DNA of 64,000 bases from Flavobacterium swingsii (GCF_900111965.1 NZ_FOJT01000002.1:424525-488524); one strand, 5' to 3'. Counted from the stretch's first letter, positions 1 to 8,783 are shown. The notes: generated from the letters alone by a model not told the origin. Translations and numbers: made by a program.

Positions 1-18
1 CAACTTCAATAAAACGAT

Positions 19-1032
19 ATGAACATATTTAATGACCATAAAAGACTATACCTGACAGCAGGAGCCTTATTTACATTTTTAACATATATCGTAGTAATTA
101 TGCCGGCATTTGAAAATCAGTATAATAATCTGCCATTACCAGGTACAGTTCCACTTTCAGGTGACGCAAAAGCCGGAAAACTAATATACATTGCCGAAGG
201 TTGCGTAGGTTGTCACTCGCAACAAGTACGTAATGTGGAAATGGATAAGATGTTCGGCAGCAGACCCGGAATGGCTTCAGATTATGCTAACATTGGCCGA
301 ACAAGCATTTGGCAAAATACAGCCACACTTATGGGAACCGAAAGAACTGGGCCAGATCTTACAGATGTTGGAAACAGACAACCGAGTAAGGATTGGAATT
401 TAATGCATTTATTTCATCCAAGATCAGTGGTACCACAATCTATAATGCCAAGCTACCAATGGCTTTTTGAAATAAAAGAGAATCCTTCCAAAACGGATGT
501 TGTTGTGAGTATGCCAGCCGAGTTTTTAAATGGTAAAACAGGGAAAGTCGTAGCAAAAAAGGAAGCACTTCAACTGATTGCTTACCTGCAATCGTTAAAA
601 CAAACACCTCTACCTGACGGAACCAAACCATTGGATTTTCTATATAAAAAACCAGTAACTAAAGATAGTGGAAAAGGCAGTTCTGTTGGCACTGTTGATG
701 GGGAAGCACTTTATGCAGCTAACTGTATGAGTTGTCATCAAGCCAATGGAGAAGGTTTAAAAGGGTCCTTTCCGTCTTTGAAAGGAAGTAAAGTGGTTAC
801 AGGCGAAAACCTGGAACTTTATGTGGACATCATTATGAATGGTTATGATGCAAGAGCTGATTACGGTGTTATGGCTGCTGTAGGAACGAATATGAATTTT
901 ACAGAAAACGAAGTAGCTGCCATCATTAATTATGAAAGAAGTGCTTGGGGTAATACAGGGAAAAAAGTCACCCCTGAGGAAATTAAAAAAATAATGGATT
1001 TTGTAAAAATTAAAGCTTCGGCATCTAATTAG
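19..1032 (+). CDS. cbb3-type cytochrome c oxidase, CcoO-like subunit fused to a second cytochrome c domain
   Basis: This is a membrane-anchored diheme cytochrome c that should feed electrons to a cbb3-type oxidase. A single TM segment lies at about residues 11-30. A first heme c site CVGCH (62-66) is followed by HSQQV, and the stretch HPRSVVPQSIMPSY (133-146) is characteristic of CcoO/FixO and supplies the Met ligand. A linker then leads to a second cytochrome c domain with CMSCH (236-240), as in CcoP. The catalytic CcoN gene is not in the window; the first 18 bases contain a TAA that may end an upstream gene. Joining CcoO-like and CcoP-like heme domains in one chain is a variant layout. The domain call is strong; the exact oxidase subtype is inferred. 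Confidence 0.88.
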   Translation: MNIFNDHKRLYLTAGALFTFLTYIVVIMPAFENQYNNLPLPGTVPLSGDAKAGKLIYIAEGCVGCHSQQVRNVEMDKMFGSRPGMASDYANIGRTSIWQNTATLMGTERTGPDLTDVGNRQPSKDWNLMHLFHPRSVVPQSIMPSYQWLFEIKENPSKTDVVVSMPAEFLNGKTGKVVAKKEALQLIAYLQSLKQTPLPDGTKPLDFLYKKPVTKDSGKGSSVGTVDGEALYAANCMSCHQANGEGLKGSFPSLKGSKVVTGENLELYVDIIMNGYDARADYGVMAAVGTNMNFTENEVAAIINYERSAWGNTGKKVTPEEIKKIMDFVKIKASASN

Positions 1033-1038
1033 AAGATT

Positions 1039-1290
1039 ATGAAAAAAGGCAGCCTATTATTTATTTTATTAATACCGGCAGGATTATTGGCCTGTCCGGT
1101 TTGCGAACGCAACCAGCCTAAAATTTTAAAAGGTATTGTTCACGGTGCTGGACCAGAAAGTAATTGGGATTATGTAAGTATCTGGATTACAATAATTATC
1201 GCAGTAATTACTTTGCTATACTCCATAAAATGGCTTGTAAAACCGGGAGAAAAAAATGCAGATCATATCAAATATTCAATTTTAAAATAA
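1039..1290 (+). CDS. small membrane protein with N-terminal CPVC motif, cbb3 locus
   Basis: An 83-residue protein that I cannot name. It has a hydrophobic N-terminal segment (3-18) that may be a signal peptide, a CPVC motif at 19-22 immediately after it, and a second hydrophobic helix at about 46-63. The cysteine pair next to the membrane suggests heme, copper or redox handling outside the cytoplasm, but that is inference. It starts 6 bases after the oxidase subunit and 6 bases before the next gene, so all three are almost certainly co-transcribed and may act in assembly of the same oxidase. Confidence 0.7.
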   Translation: MKKGSLLFILLIPAGLLACPVCERNQPKILKGIVHGAGPESNWDYVSIWITIIIAVITLLYSIKWLVKPGEKNADHIKYSILK

Positions 1291-1296
1291 AATAGT

Positions 1297-1710
1297 ATGA
1301 ATAATAAAAGTTCCGTAATCGTATTTTTAGATGATGACCCAAAACCGTATGGCATTTTTCCTGTACCCATAAATTTTGAATTGGATACTCGAAAATTAGT
1401 TGATGGTGAGCATACTCTAAAAATTGTAAGTAAAGACACTTTAGGCAAAGAAGGTGTCAGAAAAATTCCTTTCAGTGTCCGTAATGGTCCAGCCATTGCT
1501 ATTGAAGGGATAAAAGAAAATGAAATCATCGATGGAATCATCCCCATTATGATAAATGCTTATAGCAAAGGGGATCAAAAGCAATTTCTTATTGAAGGAA
1601 GCGAGACACCCCGTTCTATTCCAGCTTGGTTCTGGGTCGTTATTATCACTTTCATTGGCTGGGCAATATATTATGCTATTACCTCAATGAATATGAGTTT
1701 ATCAATTTAA
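1297..1710 (+). CDS. Ig-like domain protein with C-terminal TM helix, cbb3 locus
   Basis: A 137-residue protein with no signal peptide at the start shown. The N-terminal 100 residues look like a beta-rich, Ig-like fold (VDGEHTLKIVSKDTLG is typical of such domains). The C-terminus holds one TM helix (about 108-128) preceded by IPAWFWV, which resembles the N-terminal anchor of CcoP-type subunits. The position right after the oxidase genes suggests an accessory or structural subunit of the oxidase. Function is not established; the oxidase link rests on context. Confidence 0.65.
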   Translation: MNNKSSVIVFLDDDPKPYGIFPVPINFELDTRKLVDGEHTLKIVSKDTLGKEGVRKIPFSVRNGPAIAIEGIKENEIIDGIIPIMINAYSKGDQKQFLIEGSETPRSIPAWFWVVIITFIGWAIYYAITSMNMSLSI

Positions 1711-1722
1711 AAAACAAAAATC

Positions 1723-2028
1723 ATGGCAATTAAGGAAGCAATAGCAGAATTGGAATTGAAGGGCGATCCGGTTGCAAAACTAATGCACAAAGGAATTGCT
1801 TTTAAGGTTATTGTGTTGGCATTCAAGAAAGGAATGACTCTAAAAGAGCATAAAACAAGTGTGCCTACTAAACTAACTGTGATGAATGGAAAAGTGAATT
1901 ACATTGGAGCTAGTTGGAATAAAATCATAGATAAATACGAAGAGTTCGATATCCCTTTAGAAGAAATACATGCTGTTGAAGCTTTAGAAGATTCTCTGTG
2001 TATTTTAATTCAGGGATATAGGAATTAG
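1723..2028 (+). CDS. small cupin-like protein
   Basis: A 101-residue soluble protein with the pattern of a single cupin barrel: a hydrophobic strand, KKGMTLKEHKT with a potential metal-ligand His, a central GKVNYIG turn, and IPLEEIHAVEALEDSLCILIQG at the C-terminus containing the second His and the closing strands. Cupins of this size in respiratory or stress clusters often sense or bind a small ligand. It lies 12 bases after the oxidase-associated gene, so it is likely in the same operon. No specific substrate can be given. Confidence 0.7.
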   Translation: MAIKEAIAELELKGDPVAKLMHKGIAFKVIVLAFKKGMTLKEHKTSVPTKLTVMNGKVNYIGASWNKIIDKYEEFDIPLEEIHAVEALEDSLCILIQGYRN

Positions 2029-2069
2029 CCTGTTATATTATTAAAAAAATAACTCTAAACTGTATAAAG

Positions 2070-2360
2070 ATGAAAACAGAAAAAATAACCATCGCAAACT
2101 TAAAATGCGCTGGGTGCGAAACAACAATAAAAAGTGAATTATTGAAAATAGAAGGAGTAGACAGTGTTACTATAGATCAAGAAAATGACACAGTATGCTT
2201 GATTCATGACGATAATTTGGATAGACATAAAATAATACAAAAACTACATTCTCTTGGATATCCAGAAGCAACTGAAGAAAATGGACTGTTGCAGCAATTA
2301 AAAAGTTATGCAAGTTGTATGATTGGTAAAATCAATAACCTGTCTCGACCGAAAGACTGA
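2070..2360 (+). CDS. heavy-metal-associated (HMA) domain protein
   Basis: A 96-residue cytosolic protein with an HMA/copper-chaperone ferredoxin-like fold. The metal site is CAGC at residues 13-16 in the usual loop after the first strand, followed by IEGVDSV and a second half ending in LHSLGYPEAT. A C-terminal extension (about 75-96) carries an extra Cys. Family members shuttle Cu(I) or a similar soft metal, consistent with a neighbouring heme-copper oxidase. It follows the cupin by 41 bases and probably ends the oxidase operon; the next 190 bases hold a promoter. Confidence 0.8.
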   Translation: MKTEKITIANLKCAGCETTIKSELLKIEGVDSVTIDQENDTVCLIHDDNLDRHKIIQKLHSLGYPEATEENGLLQQLKSYASCMIGKINNLSRPKD

Positions 2361-2430
2361 TAACTCAACATTCTTCTTATCAATAAAAAATATCAAAAGT
2401 TAAGCCTCTTTACCCTAATTAGTAAATAAT

Positions 2431-2485
2431 ATAAGTAATTATAAAAGTTATATAACAAATATTTTGCTTTAGTGAATCAACTTTA
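2431..2485 (+). promoter_or_regulatory. three-part stress-type promoter before the universal stress gene
   Basis: ATAAGT at 2431-2436, then 11 nt, TTATATAAC at 2448-2456, then exactly 21 nt, and a -7-like box CAACTTTA at 2478-2485. The same arrangement with the same spacings occurs at 8784, 25535, 26488 and 28200. It leaves a leader of about 60 nt before the start codon at 2551. The role is inferred from this conservation. Confidence 0.6.
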
Positions 2486-2550
2486 CAGTACGAAACAGGA
2501 ATACATTAGCCTGTTTATCTAACTTATTATTAACACCTAAATAGATAGTC

Positions 2551-3411
2551 ATGCAAAGAATTTTAGTAACTACTGATTTTTCAGCTAATTCCAAAAAAGC
2601 CATACGTTTTGCCATTCAACTGGCATCACAAACGAATATAGAGTTGTTGTTTTATAATGTTGTTGTTGGGGTTTCTATTCCTTCTGCCTTTAGTAATTTG
2701 CACTATACACCATTTGATGCTTTGGAAGTAAAAAAGCATCAGAAAAAATTAGAAAAATTTATTGAAACAATTTACAAGGACAGTAACTTAACTCCAATTA
2801 ATTACAAATGTGTATGTGAATTAGGAAATGGTATTGGAAATAAAATTATTTCTTACGCCAAAGAATCCAAAGCAGATTTCATTTGTGTAAGCGCAAGAGG
2901 AGCAGGAGTATTGAATAAATTATTCGGCACCACTTCTTCTCACCTTATTACAGATTCGCCTATTCCGGTTTTTGTTATTCCAAACAATTATAGAATTCAG
3001 CCTATTAAAACGATCTGCTATGCTTCCGATATTGAAAATATTGATATGGAAATTCGAGAAGTGATTGCATTGGCAACTTCAGTTAAAGCAAAAGTAAAAG
3101 TACTGCATTACGATTATGCAGTGCATTTGAAAGGCGATAAAGAAAAATTAAACGCTTTGGCTTTAAAATATGAAACAGATGATATTAACTTCCATTATAG
3201 AAAAACGAATCCTATTTCTCCTTTAAACGATCAATTAAGAGAAGGGATTTTAGTAATGAAACCCTCATTAGTAGTATTGTTTACCAAACAAAACCGCAGC
3301 TGGTTTGATCGATTATTTGAACCAACTACCTCAACCGATATGTCTTTTAATGCTAAAACTCCACTGTTGGTTTTTAGAAAAAAAACAAATAAAATGGATA
3401 CTATAAGATAA
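2551..3411 (+). CDS. universal stress protein, tandem UspA domains
   Basis: A 286-residue protein made of two Usp domains (about 1-148 and 150-280). The first opens with ILVTTDFSANSKKAIRFA and ends with the nucleotide-binding pattern RGAGVLNKLFGTTS (Gly-rich loop with terminal Ser), so it probably binds ATP. The second lacks a clear loop and looks degenerate. Tandem Usp proteins support survival under growth arrest, hypoxia or oxidative stress. It is preceded by the shared stress-type promoter at 2431-2485, and the next gene follows within 18 bases, suggesting joint expression with the dehydrogenase. Confidence 0.9.
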   Translation: MQRILVTTDFSANSKKAIRFAIQLASQTNIELLFYNVVVGVSIPSAFSNLHYTPFDALEVKKHQKKLEKFIETIYKDSNLTPINYKCVCELGNGIGNKIISYAKESKADFICVSARGAGVLNKLFGTTSSHLITDSPIPVFVIPNNYRIQPIKTICYASDIENIDMEIREVIALATSVKAKVKVLHYDYAVHLKGDKEKLNALALKYETDDINFHYRKTNPISPLNDQLREGILVMKPSLVVLFTKQNRSWFDRLFEPTTSTDMSFNAKTPLLVFRKKTNKMDTIR

Positions 3412-3428
3412 CCCAACAATTTTATATC

Positions 3429-4415
3429 ATGAAAATTTTTGTTTATAGTGCGCATCGTTTTGAAAAACATTTTTTAGAAAAAGCAGCTCAAGGTAAGCAT
3501 GAATTGGTTTACTCTGCTTATGCTTTAAATGAAAATACAGCTAAGTTGGCTCAAGATTCTGATGTGGTTTCAGTTTTCACATCCGATGATGTTTCAGCTG
3601 GGCTAGTAAATTTATTATATGATTATGGTATTCGTTTTATAGCGCTCCGTTCAGTTGGTTATGATCATGTAGATATTATCAAAACTAAAGAGTTAGGTAT
3701 AAAAGTGGCCAATGTACCCGCTTATTCGCCTTATGCTGTTGCTGAACATGGTGTGGCTTTACTAATGGCTTTGAATAGAAAGATAATATTGGGACAGCAA
3801 TTAATGAAGAAAAACAATTTTAGTTTAGATGACTTGATTGGTTTTGATTTACATGGAAAAACAATCGGAATTGTAGGAACAGGAAAAATTGGTACTGCCT
3901 TTGCTCACATTATGAATGGTTTTGGTTGTAATTTACTTGGTTTTGATATTACGCCTAATGAAGAGTTAATACAACAGACTAATATTTCTTATACTTCTTT
4001 GGAAGATTTATGCAGACAATCGGATGTGATTTCTTTAAATTGTCCACTTAACGGCCAAACGAAATATTTATTTAATAAGAATCTTTTTTCTATCATGAAA
4101 AAAGAAACCATTTTTATTAATACCGCTCGTGGCAGTATTGTCAATACAAAAGATTTAATAGAAGCATTGGGAAATAAAACCATTGCAGGAGCAGGGTTGG
4201 ATGTTTACGAAAACGAGAAGCCTATATTTTTTAGCAATCACCTGAACAATGTCATTATTGATCCAATATTTGATAAGCTTCGCTCACTTCCAAATGTATT
4301 GATTACTGGTCACCAGGCATTTCTAACAAAAGAAGCTTTAACTGGTATTGCAGAAACAACTTTCAGTAATATAAATGATTGGGCAAACGGGGAAAAATGC
4401 CCAAATGAATTATAA
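3429..4415 (+). CDS. D-2-hydroxyacid dehydrogenase, D-lactate dehydrogenase-like
   Basis: A 328-residue NAD-dependent dehydrogenase that should interconvert pyruvate and D-lactate. The Rossmann loop is GIVGTGKIG (147-155). The catalytic set is present: Arg in NTARG (234), an acidic residue in DVYENE (about 261-263) and His in GHQAF (295), matching the spacing in LdhA-type enzymes. RSVGYDHVD (74-82) is the conserved substrate loop. Co-transcription with a universal stress protein suggests it regenerates NAD+ when oxygen is limiting. The exact substrate is inferred from family resemblance. Confidence 0.87.
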   Translation: MKIFVYSAHRFEKHFLEKAAQGKHELVYSAYALNENTAKLAQDSDVVSVFTSDDVSAGLVNLLYDYGIRFIALRSVGYDHVDIIKTKELGIKVANVPAYSPYAVAEHGVALLMALNRKIILGQQLMKKNNFSLDDLIGFDLHGKTIGIVGTGKIGTAFAHIMNGFGCNLLGFDITPNEELIQQTNISYTSLEDLCRQSDVISLNCPLNGQTKYLFNKNLFSIMKKETIFINTARGSIVNTKDLIEALGNKTIAGAGLDVYENEKPIFFSNHLNNVIIDPIFDKLRSLPNVLITGHQAFLTKEALTGIAETTFSNINDWANGEKCPNEL

Positions 4416-4440
4416 ATGAAAACCTGTAAAGTAATTTGTT

Positions 4441-4941
4441 ATGTCTACTACAAAAAATATTCAGTCTACCGTAAAATTAGTAATCTCGATATTAACTTGT
4501 CAATTGGTGGGTATGGTTACTGTATTTTCAACCCAGCCCGAATCTAATTACTGGTATAATCGAGTTGTTATACCGTTCTGGAAATTCCCCATTTATTTCT
4601 TTGATCCTGTTTGGACAATTTTATATTTCCTAATGGGAATCTCCATCTGGATGATCTGGATAAGCGGAAAACACAAATCAATGAAGAAATATACCATATT
4701 AATCTTTGGAATACAATTATTTTTAAGCGCTCTTTGGTCATTATTATTTTTTAATTTCCATGCCCAATCGCTAGCTCTTTTTATAATTTTGCTTTTGGTT
4801 GTTTTCCTCGCTTTTTGCATTATTGAATTTTTTAAAATTTCTAAAATGGCTGCATTCCTACTTGTGCCATCACTTTTATGGGTTTGTTTTGAAGCGGTTT
4901 TAAATTTTAAAATACTATTTCTAAGTAATTACAACTGTTAA
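4441..4941 (+). CDS. TspO/MBR family protein
   Basis: A 166-residue integral membrane protein with five predicted TM helices. It shows the family features of aromatic residues around the first and second helices (SNYWYNRVVIPFWKFP, then FFDPVWTILYFLMGIS) and a Trp-containing third helix (LFLSALWSLLFFNFH). TspO proteins bind porphyrins and related ligands and modulate stress responses. The C-terminal WVCFEAVLNFKILFLS fits the fifth helix. It lies between the dehydrogenase and the lipid-transport operon with short gaps, so it may share transcription with either. Confidence 0.85.
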   Translation: MSTTKNIQSTVKLVISILTCQLVGMVTVFSTQPESNYWYNRVVIPFWKFPIYFFDPVWTILYFLMGISIWMIWISGKHKSMKKYTILIFGIQLFLSALWSLLFFNFHAQSLALFIILLLVVFLAFCIIEFFKISKMAAFLLVPSLLWVCFEAVLNFKILFLSNYNC

Positions 4942-4954
4942 TTTAATAATTTAA

Positions 4955-5716
4955 ATGATGAAAATTTATCTAAGAAAAACATTCATCGAAGTAGGCAGTA
5001 TCACTTTATTTGCCTCAAGGTTTTTTAAAGAAATTTTCAGACCTGATTTTGAAGTAAAAGAATTTATCAGACAATGTAGGGTTATAGGATATAAATCTCT
5101 CCCTTTGGTTTCCATTACTGCTTTTATAATGGGATTGGTACTTACCATCCAATCAAGACCGGCAATGGCAAAATTTGGAGCTGAATCCTGGATTCCCGGA
5201 ATGGTATCTCTTTCATTGATACGAGAAATTGCACCTGTAATTACAGCTTTAATCTGTGCAGGAAAAATTTCTTCAGGTATTGGTGCTGAGTTAGGTTCAA
5301 TGAAAGTAACGGAACAGATTGATGCTATGGAAGTATCTGCCATTAATCCTTACCGATATCTGGTTGTCACTAGAATTTTAGCCACTACACTGATGGTTCC
5401 TATTTTAGTTTTTTATGCTGATTTAATAGGTATTTATGGCGGTTATATTGGTGTGAATATGCATGGCGAAGTCAATTTGACACGGTATTTTTCGCAAGTA
5501 TTTGAATCTTTAGAATTTGTTGATGTTATTCCGGCAACATTGAAAACTTTCTTTTTCGGATTTTTTATCGGAATGATTGGCTGTCACAAAGGATTTAATG
5601 CCACCAGTGGAACAGAAGGTGTAGGTAAAGCGGCAAATTCAGCGGTAGTTTCTGCTTCGCTTGCCATTTTTATTATTGATATGATTGCTGTACAACTAAC
5701 AGATCTCTTTTTCTAA
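4955..5716 (+). CDS. mlaE: MlaE-type ABC transporter permease
   Basis: A 253-residue polytopic protein of the MlaE permease family, the membrane part of MCE-type transporters that move phospholipids across the envelope. The signature region SLIREIAPVITALICAGKISSGIGAELGSM-like stretch (about 89-118) contains the conserved EIAP and GAELG motifs, followed by MKVTEQIDAMEVSAINPYRY. The ATPase starts 6 bases after its stop, and the MCE gene follows, giving the minimal three-gene module. No MlaB or MlaC homologue lies nearby. Confidence 0.93.
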   Translation: MMKIYLRKTFIEVGSITLFASRFFKEIFRPDFEVKEFIRQCRVIGYKSLPLVSITAFIMGLVLTIQSRPAMAKFGAESWIPGMVSLSLIREIAPVITALICAGKISSGIGAELGSMKVTEQIDAMEVSAINPYRYLVVTRILATTLMVPILVFYADLIGIYGGYIGVNMHGEVNLTRYFSQVFESLEFVDVIPATLKTFFFGFFIGMIGCHKGFNATSGTEGVGKAANSAVVSASLAIFIIDMIAVQLTDLFF

Positions 5717-5722
5717 AAAAAA

Positions 5723-6502
5723 ATGATGACAAAAGAAATAAATAGCGCTATTAAAGATCAGATGACTACTGTAGACCAAACGGTTATTGAGTTTAAAAAT
5801 GTCTATAAATCATTTGGAAACAATGCGGTTCTGAGAGGAATCAATCTTTCTGTAAAAAAAGGGGAGAATCTGGTTATCCTCGGAAGATCAGGATCAGGAA
5901 AATCAATTGCTATAAAATGCCTAGTCGGATTGATAAAAACAGACAAGGGAAAAATATTGGTTTCCGGGACTGATATAACCCAATTAAATGAAAGTGAACT
6001 CAATACAATTAGGAGGAGAGTGGGTTTTTTATTTCAAAATGGAGCCTTATATGATTCTATGACCGTTAGAGAAAATCTTACTTTTACATTAGCACACAAT
6101 AATAAGGAACTCACTGCAGATGAGGTTGAAAGTTCAGTTGTAGAATCACTTGAAAATGTTGGACTTGCAGAAGCTATTAATCAAATGCCTTCAGAATTAT
6201 CAGGTGGGATGAGAAAAAGAGTTGGTCTGGCTAGGGCATTAATTATCAAACCTGAAATTATTTTATATGACGAGCCCACATCTGGTTTAGATCCAATTAC
6301 CTCAAGGGAAATCATTGAATTGATATTGGAAATCCAGAAGAAATTCAAAACAACTTCTATAATCATTACACATGATTTAGCTTGTGCCAAACTCACAGGA
6401 AATAATGTAATGATTATAAAAGACGGAGTCATTCACGCAGAAGGAAACTATGAATCGCTTAGCAATAGTAATGATAAATGGGTTAGATCTTTTTTAACTT
6501 AA
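5723..6502 (+). CDS. mlaF: MlaF-type ABC transporter ATP-binding protein
   Basis: A 259-residue ABC ATPase that powers the adjacent MlaE permease. Walker A is GRSGSGKS (54-61), the signature is LSGGM (159-163), Walker B is LYDEP (181-185), and the switch His lies in IIITHD. GGMRKRVGLARAL is typical of the MlaF branch. About 20 N-terminal residues precede the ABC core; an alternative start at the second Met is possible. Spacing of 6 bases before and 11 bases after supports a translationally coupled operon. Confidence 0.93.
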   Translation: MMTKEINSAIKDQMTTVDQTVIEFKNVYKSFGNNAVLRGINLSVKKGENLVILGRSGSGKSIAIKCLVGLIKTDKGKILVSGTDITQLNESELNTIRRRVGFLFQNGALYDSMTVRENLTFTLAHNNKELTADEVESSVVESLENVGLAEAINQMPSELSGGMRKRVGLARALIIKPEIILYDEPTSGLDPITSREIIELILEIQKKFKTTSIIITHDLACAKLTGNNVMIIKDGVIHAEGNYESLSNSNDKWVRSFLT

Positions 6503-6513
6503 ATTTTTGAGCA

Positions 6514-7587
6514 ATGGACAAAGAATCAATAGGAATATGGAAATTAGGGTTGTTTGTAGTTTTTGGACTCATCTTGTTTGTAATTGCAATTTATTTTATT
6601 GGAATAAACCGAAATTTGTTCGGTTCTACTTTTAGTCTGAAATCAGAATTTAAAAATATCAGCGGACTCAAAGTAGGCAGTAATGTTCGGCTTTCAGGAA
6701 TTAATATTGGAACGGTGCATAAAATCGATTTTATTTCAGATTCTCTGGTTTCAGTAAAATTACTCATTAAGAAAGAAGCACAGCAGTATATCAAAACGGA
6801 TGCTACTGCCAGTATTGGTTCAGATGGACTAGTAGGAGATAAGGTACTTATAATATCTCCGGGAGTCAACTCTAAACAAGTTGTTAAAGATAATGACATC
6901 ATTGCATCTAATAAGACTATAGAGTTGGAGGACATCATGAACAGTGTAAACAGAAGTGCCGCTAATGCAGAAGTGATCACAAAGCAACTGTCAGATTTTA
7001 GTTATAAAATGAATGATAAAAAAGGAATCTTATCCAAAGTGATGACTAATCAGGATTTTGCCAACAGCATTCAGAATACGATAGTAAATCTAGAAAGCAG
7101 CGTCAGAGAGATTGCCTTATTCTCTCCAAAACTTAATGATAATAAAGGAGCAATTTCAAAAATATTTAATGATAAGGAATTTGCAAATAGGCTGGAAAGT
7201 ACAATTGAGAATCTTCAAAAAAGTTCCAATGAATTAAGTGTTTTTACGGCAAATATGAATAATGAGCATAACATGCTGACCAAATTAATGACAGATAAGG
7301 AATTTGCCAATCGTTTTGAGATGACATTTAAAAACCTTGAAACCAGTTCAGATCAATTAGCCCGATTTACTTCTAAAATAAACAATAAAAATAGTGTTTT
7401 ATCTAAACTGATTGATGATGAGAGGTTAGGTGAATCTATAGATTCTACTATTACAAATCTTGAATCCGGAGCCAAAGGACTCAATGAACTTGAAGCAGCT
7501 GCTCAAAATAATATTTTATTGAAAGGCTATTTTGAAAAGAAGAAAAAAGCTGAAATGAAAAACAAAAAAGTGAATATTAAAAAATAA
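6514..7587 (+). CDS. MCE domain substrate-binding protein (MlaD-like) with four C-terminal 41-residue repeats
   Basis: A 357-residue periplasmic protein anchored by an N-terminal TM helix (about 10-30). The MCE domain spans roughly 38-118 and includes FKNISGLKVGSNVRLSGINI and ATASIGSDGLVGDKV. The rest is an alpha-helical tail built from four near-identical units starting at residues 166, 207, 248 and 289, exactly 41 residues apart, each with a pattern like N-[DN]-x-x-G-x-x-[ST]-K-x-[MF]-x-[DN]-x-x-F-A-N. Family members form hexameric rings that hand lipids between membranes; the helical tail could form a periplasmic tube. It completes the mlaE-mlaF operon. The Lys-rich end is KKKKAEMKNKK. Confidence 0.9.
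   Translation: MDKESIGIWKLGLFVVFGLILFVIAIYFIGINRNLFGSTFSLKSEFKNISGLKVGSNVRLSGINIGTVHKIDFISDSLVSVKLLIKKEAQQYIKTDATASIGSDGLVGDKVLIISPGVNSKQVVKDNDIIASNKTIELEDIMNSVNRSAANAEVITKQLSDFSYKMNDKKGILSKVMTNQDFANSIQNTIVNLESSVREIALFSPKLNDNKGAISKIFNDKEFANRLESTIENLQKSSNELSVFTANMNNEHNMLTKLMTDKEFANRFEMTFKNLETSSDQLARFTSKINNKNSVLSKLIDDERLGESIDSTITNLESGAKGLNELEAAAQNNILLKGYFEKKKKAEMKNKKVNIKK
7009..7500 (+). repeat. four in-frame 123-bp repeats in the MCE gene
   Basis: Units begin at 7009, 7132, 7255 and 7378 and each encode 41 residues. DNA similarity is moderate while the protein pattern is clear, so the repeats are old and kept by selection at protein level. They form the predicted helical tail after the MCE domain. 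Confidence 0.8.
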
Positions 7588-7603
7588 CACTAAATAAATT
7601 AAA

Positions 7604-8050
7604 ATGAAAAATCTAATCCTTCTAATAACGCTGTTCTTGACGTTGAGCTTGACAGGTTTTGCCCAGATTAAAAATGCAATGACGAAAACGGTGAGAATTT
7701 ATGGAAACTGCTTTATGTGCAAAGCACAAATTGAAAAAGCCGGAAACCAGAAAAATATTGCTGAGGTCGATTGGAATCTGCAGACACAAATAGCGACTGT
7801 AACTTATGATTCTAAAATGACAACAGCCAATAAAATCCTAAAACGAATTGCCTTAGCTGGGTTTGATAATGACCTATACCTTGCTCCAGATGCAGCTTAT
7901 AAAAAATTAGAGCAATGTTGTCGCTATGAAAGAATAGCAAAATATAAGTACGAATGTGTTATGTGTAAAACAACTTCGGAAAAGCCTGGAAAATGCCCTG
8001 TTTGCAATATGCAAATGACCATAAAGAAGAAAATAAATAGTAACAAATAG
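7604..8050 (+). CDS. secreted HMA-domain protein with C-terminal heavy-metal-binding zinc-ribbon-like domain
   Basis: A 148-residue exported protein. Residues 1-20 are a signal peptide ending GFAQ. An HMA-like domain follows with CFMC at 36-39 and a ferredoxin-like second half (AEVDWNLQTQIATVTYD). The C-terminus carries YECVMC then GKCPVCNMQM (about 114-136), the short domain found in copper and other metal efflux proteins. It probably binds Cu or a related metal in the periplasm. It follows the MCE gene by 16 bases, so it is likely the operon's last gene. Confidence 0.82.
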   Translation: MKNLILLITLFLTLSLTGFAQIKNAMTKTVRIYGNCFMCKAQIEKAGNQKNIAEVDWNLQTQIATVTYDSKMTTANKILKRIALAGFDNDLYLAPDAAYKKLEQCCRYERIAKYKYECVMCKTTSEKPGKCPVCNMQMTIKKKINSNK

Positions 8051-8117
8051 TTGCAGAGAAATAAATAGTTTTCTGAAAATGGGTATGATACAAGGATCTT
8101 AATTTAAAATTTAGAAT

Positions 8118-8714
8118 ATGAAAAAGTTTAAAAACCCGACAATTGTTTCTGTATTCCTTTGTATTCTTTTGTTGTGTTGCTCAAATTATGCGGTGGCTCA
8201 AGAGAAATGGAAAATAGCATTCAGACCTGGTATTGATTTTAGTAATAAAAATTTTAGTGATACCCAACATGGTATTGGCTATGGTCTTGAAGCAACAATT
8301 TCGTATCGATTTCAAAAATATTTGTCTGCATTTGCAGGTTGGAGTTTTAATTCTTTCCCTGCTAAAGAGTCCTTTGCTGGAAACAATGGTGAATTTGATG
8401 AATCAGGTTACAATTTTGGTTTTCAATTCACTTATCCAATAGCATCTTCAAAGTTTAATTATGTAATTGGTGCAGGAGGAACATACAATCATATAGAAAT
8501 TGAAGATTACAAAAGAAATGTAATTGCGAATTCAGACTATGGCTTTGGCTGGCAAGTAGAAGCAGGGTTTTCATACACCATTGTAAATAGATTTGATATT
8601 ATGCCAACAATCAGATACCGTTCTTTATCGAGAGACATTATGATTGGAAGCGATAAAATGCCAATAAATCTTAATTATATTTCAGTTGGAGCAGGGATGA
8701 TTTGGTCATTTTAG
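8118..8714 (+). CDS. outer-membrane beta-barrel protein
   Basis: A 198-residue protein with a signal peptide (1-28, ending AVAQ) and alternating aromatic and polar strands typical of a small eight-stranded outer-membrane barrel, finishing with a terminal aromatic residue (GAGMIWSF). Motifs such as GYGLEATISYRFQKYLSAFAG and YVIGAGGTYNHIE fit OmpW/OmpX-like or porin-family barrels. No specific ligand can be assigned. It follows the metal-binding gene by 67 bases. Confidence 0.75.
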   Translation: MKKFKNPTIVSVFLCILLLCCSNYAVAQEKWKIAFRPGIDFSNKNFSDTQHGIGYGLEATISYRFQKYLSAFAGWSFNSFPAKESFAGNNGEFDESGYNFGFQFTYPIASSKFNYVIGAGGTYNHIEIEDYKRNVIANSDYGFGWQVEAGFSYTIVNRFDIMPTIRYRSLSRDIMIGSDKMPINLNYISVGAGMIWSF

Positions 8715-8783
8715 ATTATAAATTTTAGACATTTATTAATATCCCGACCTAGAAATAATAAAAAAGTGAAATCGATGGATAAT

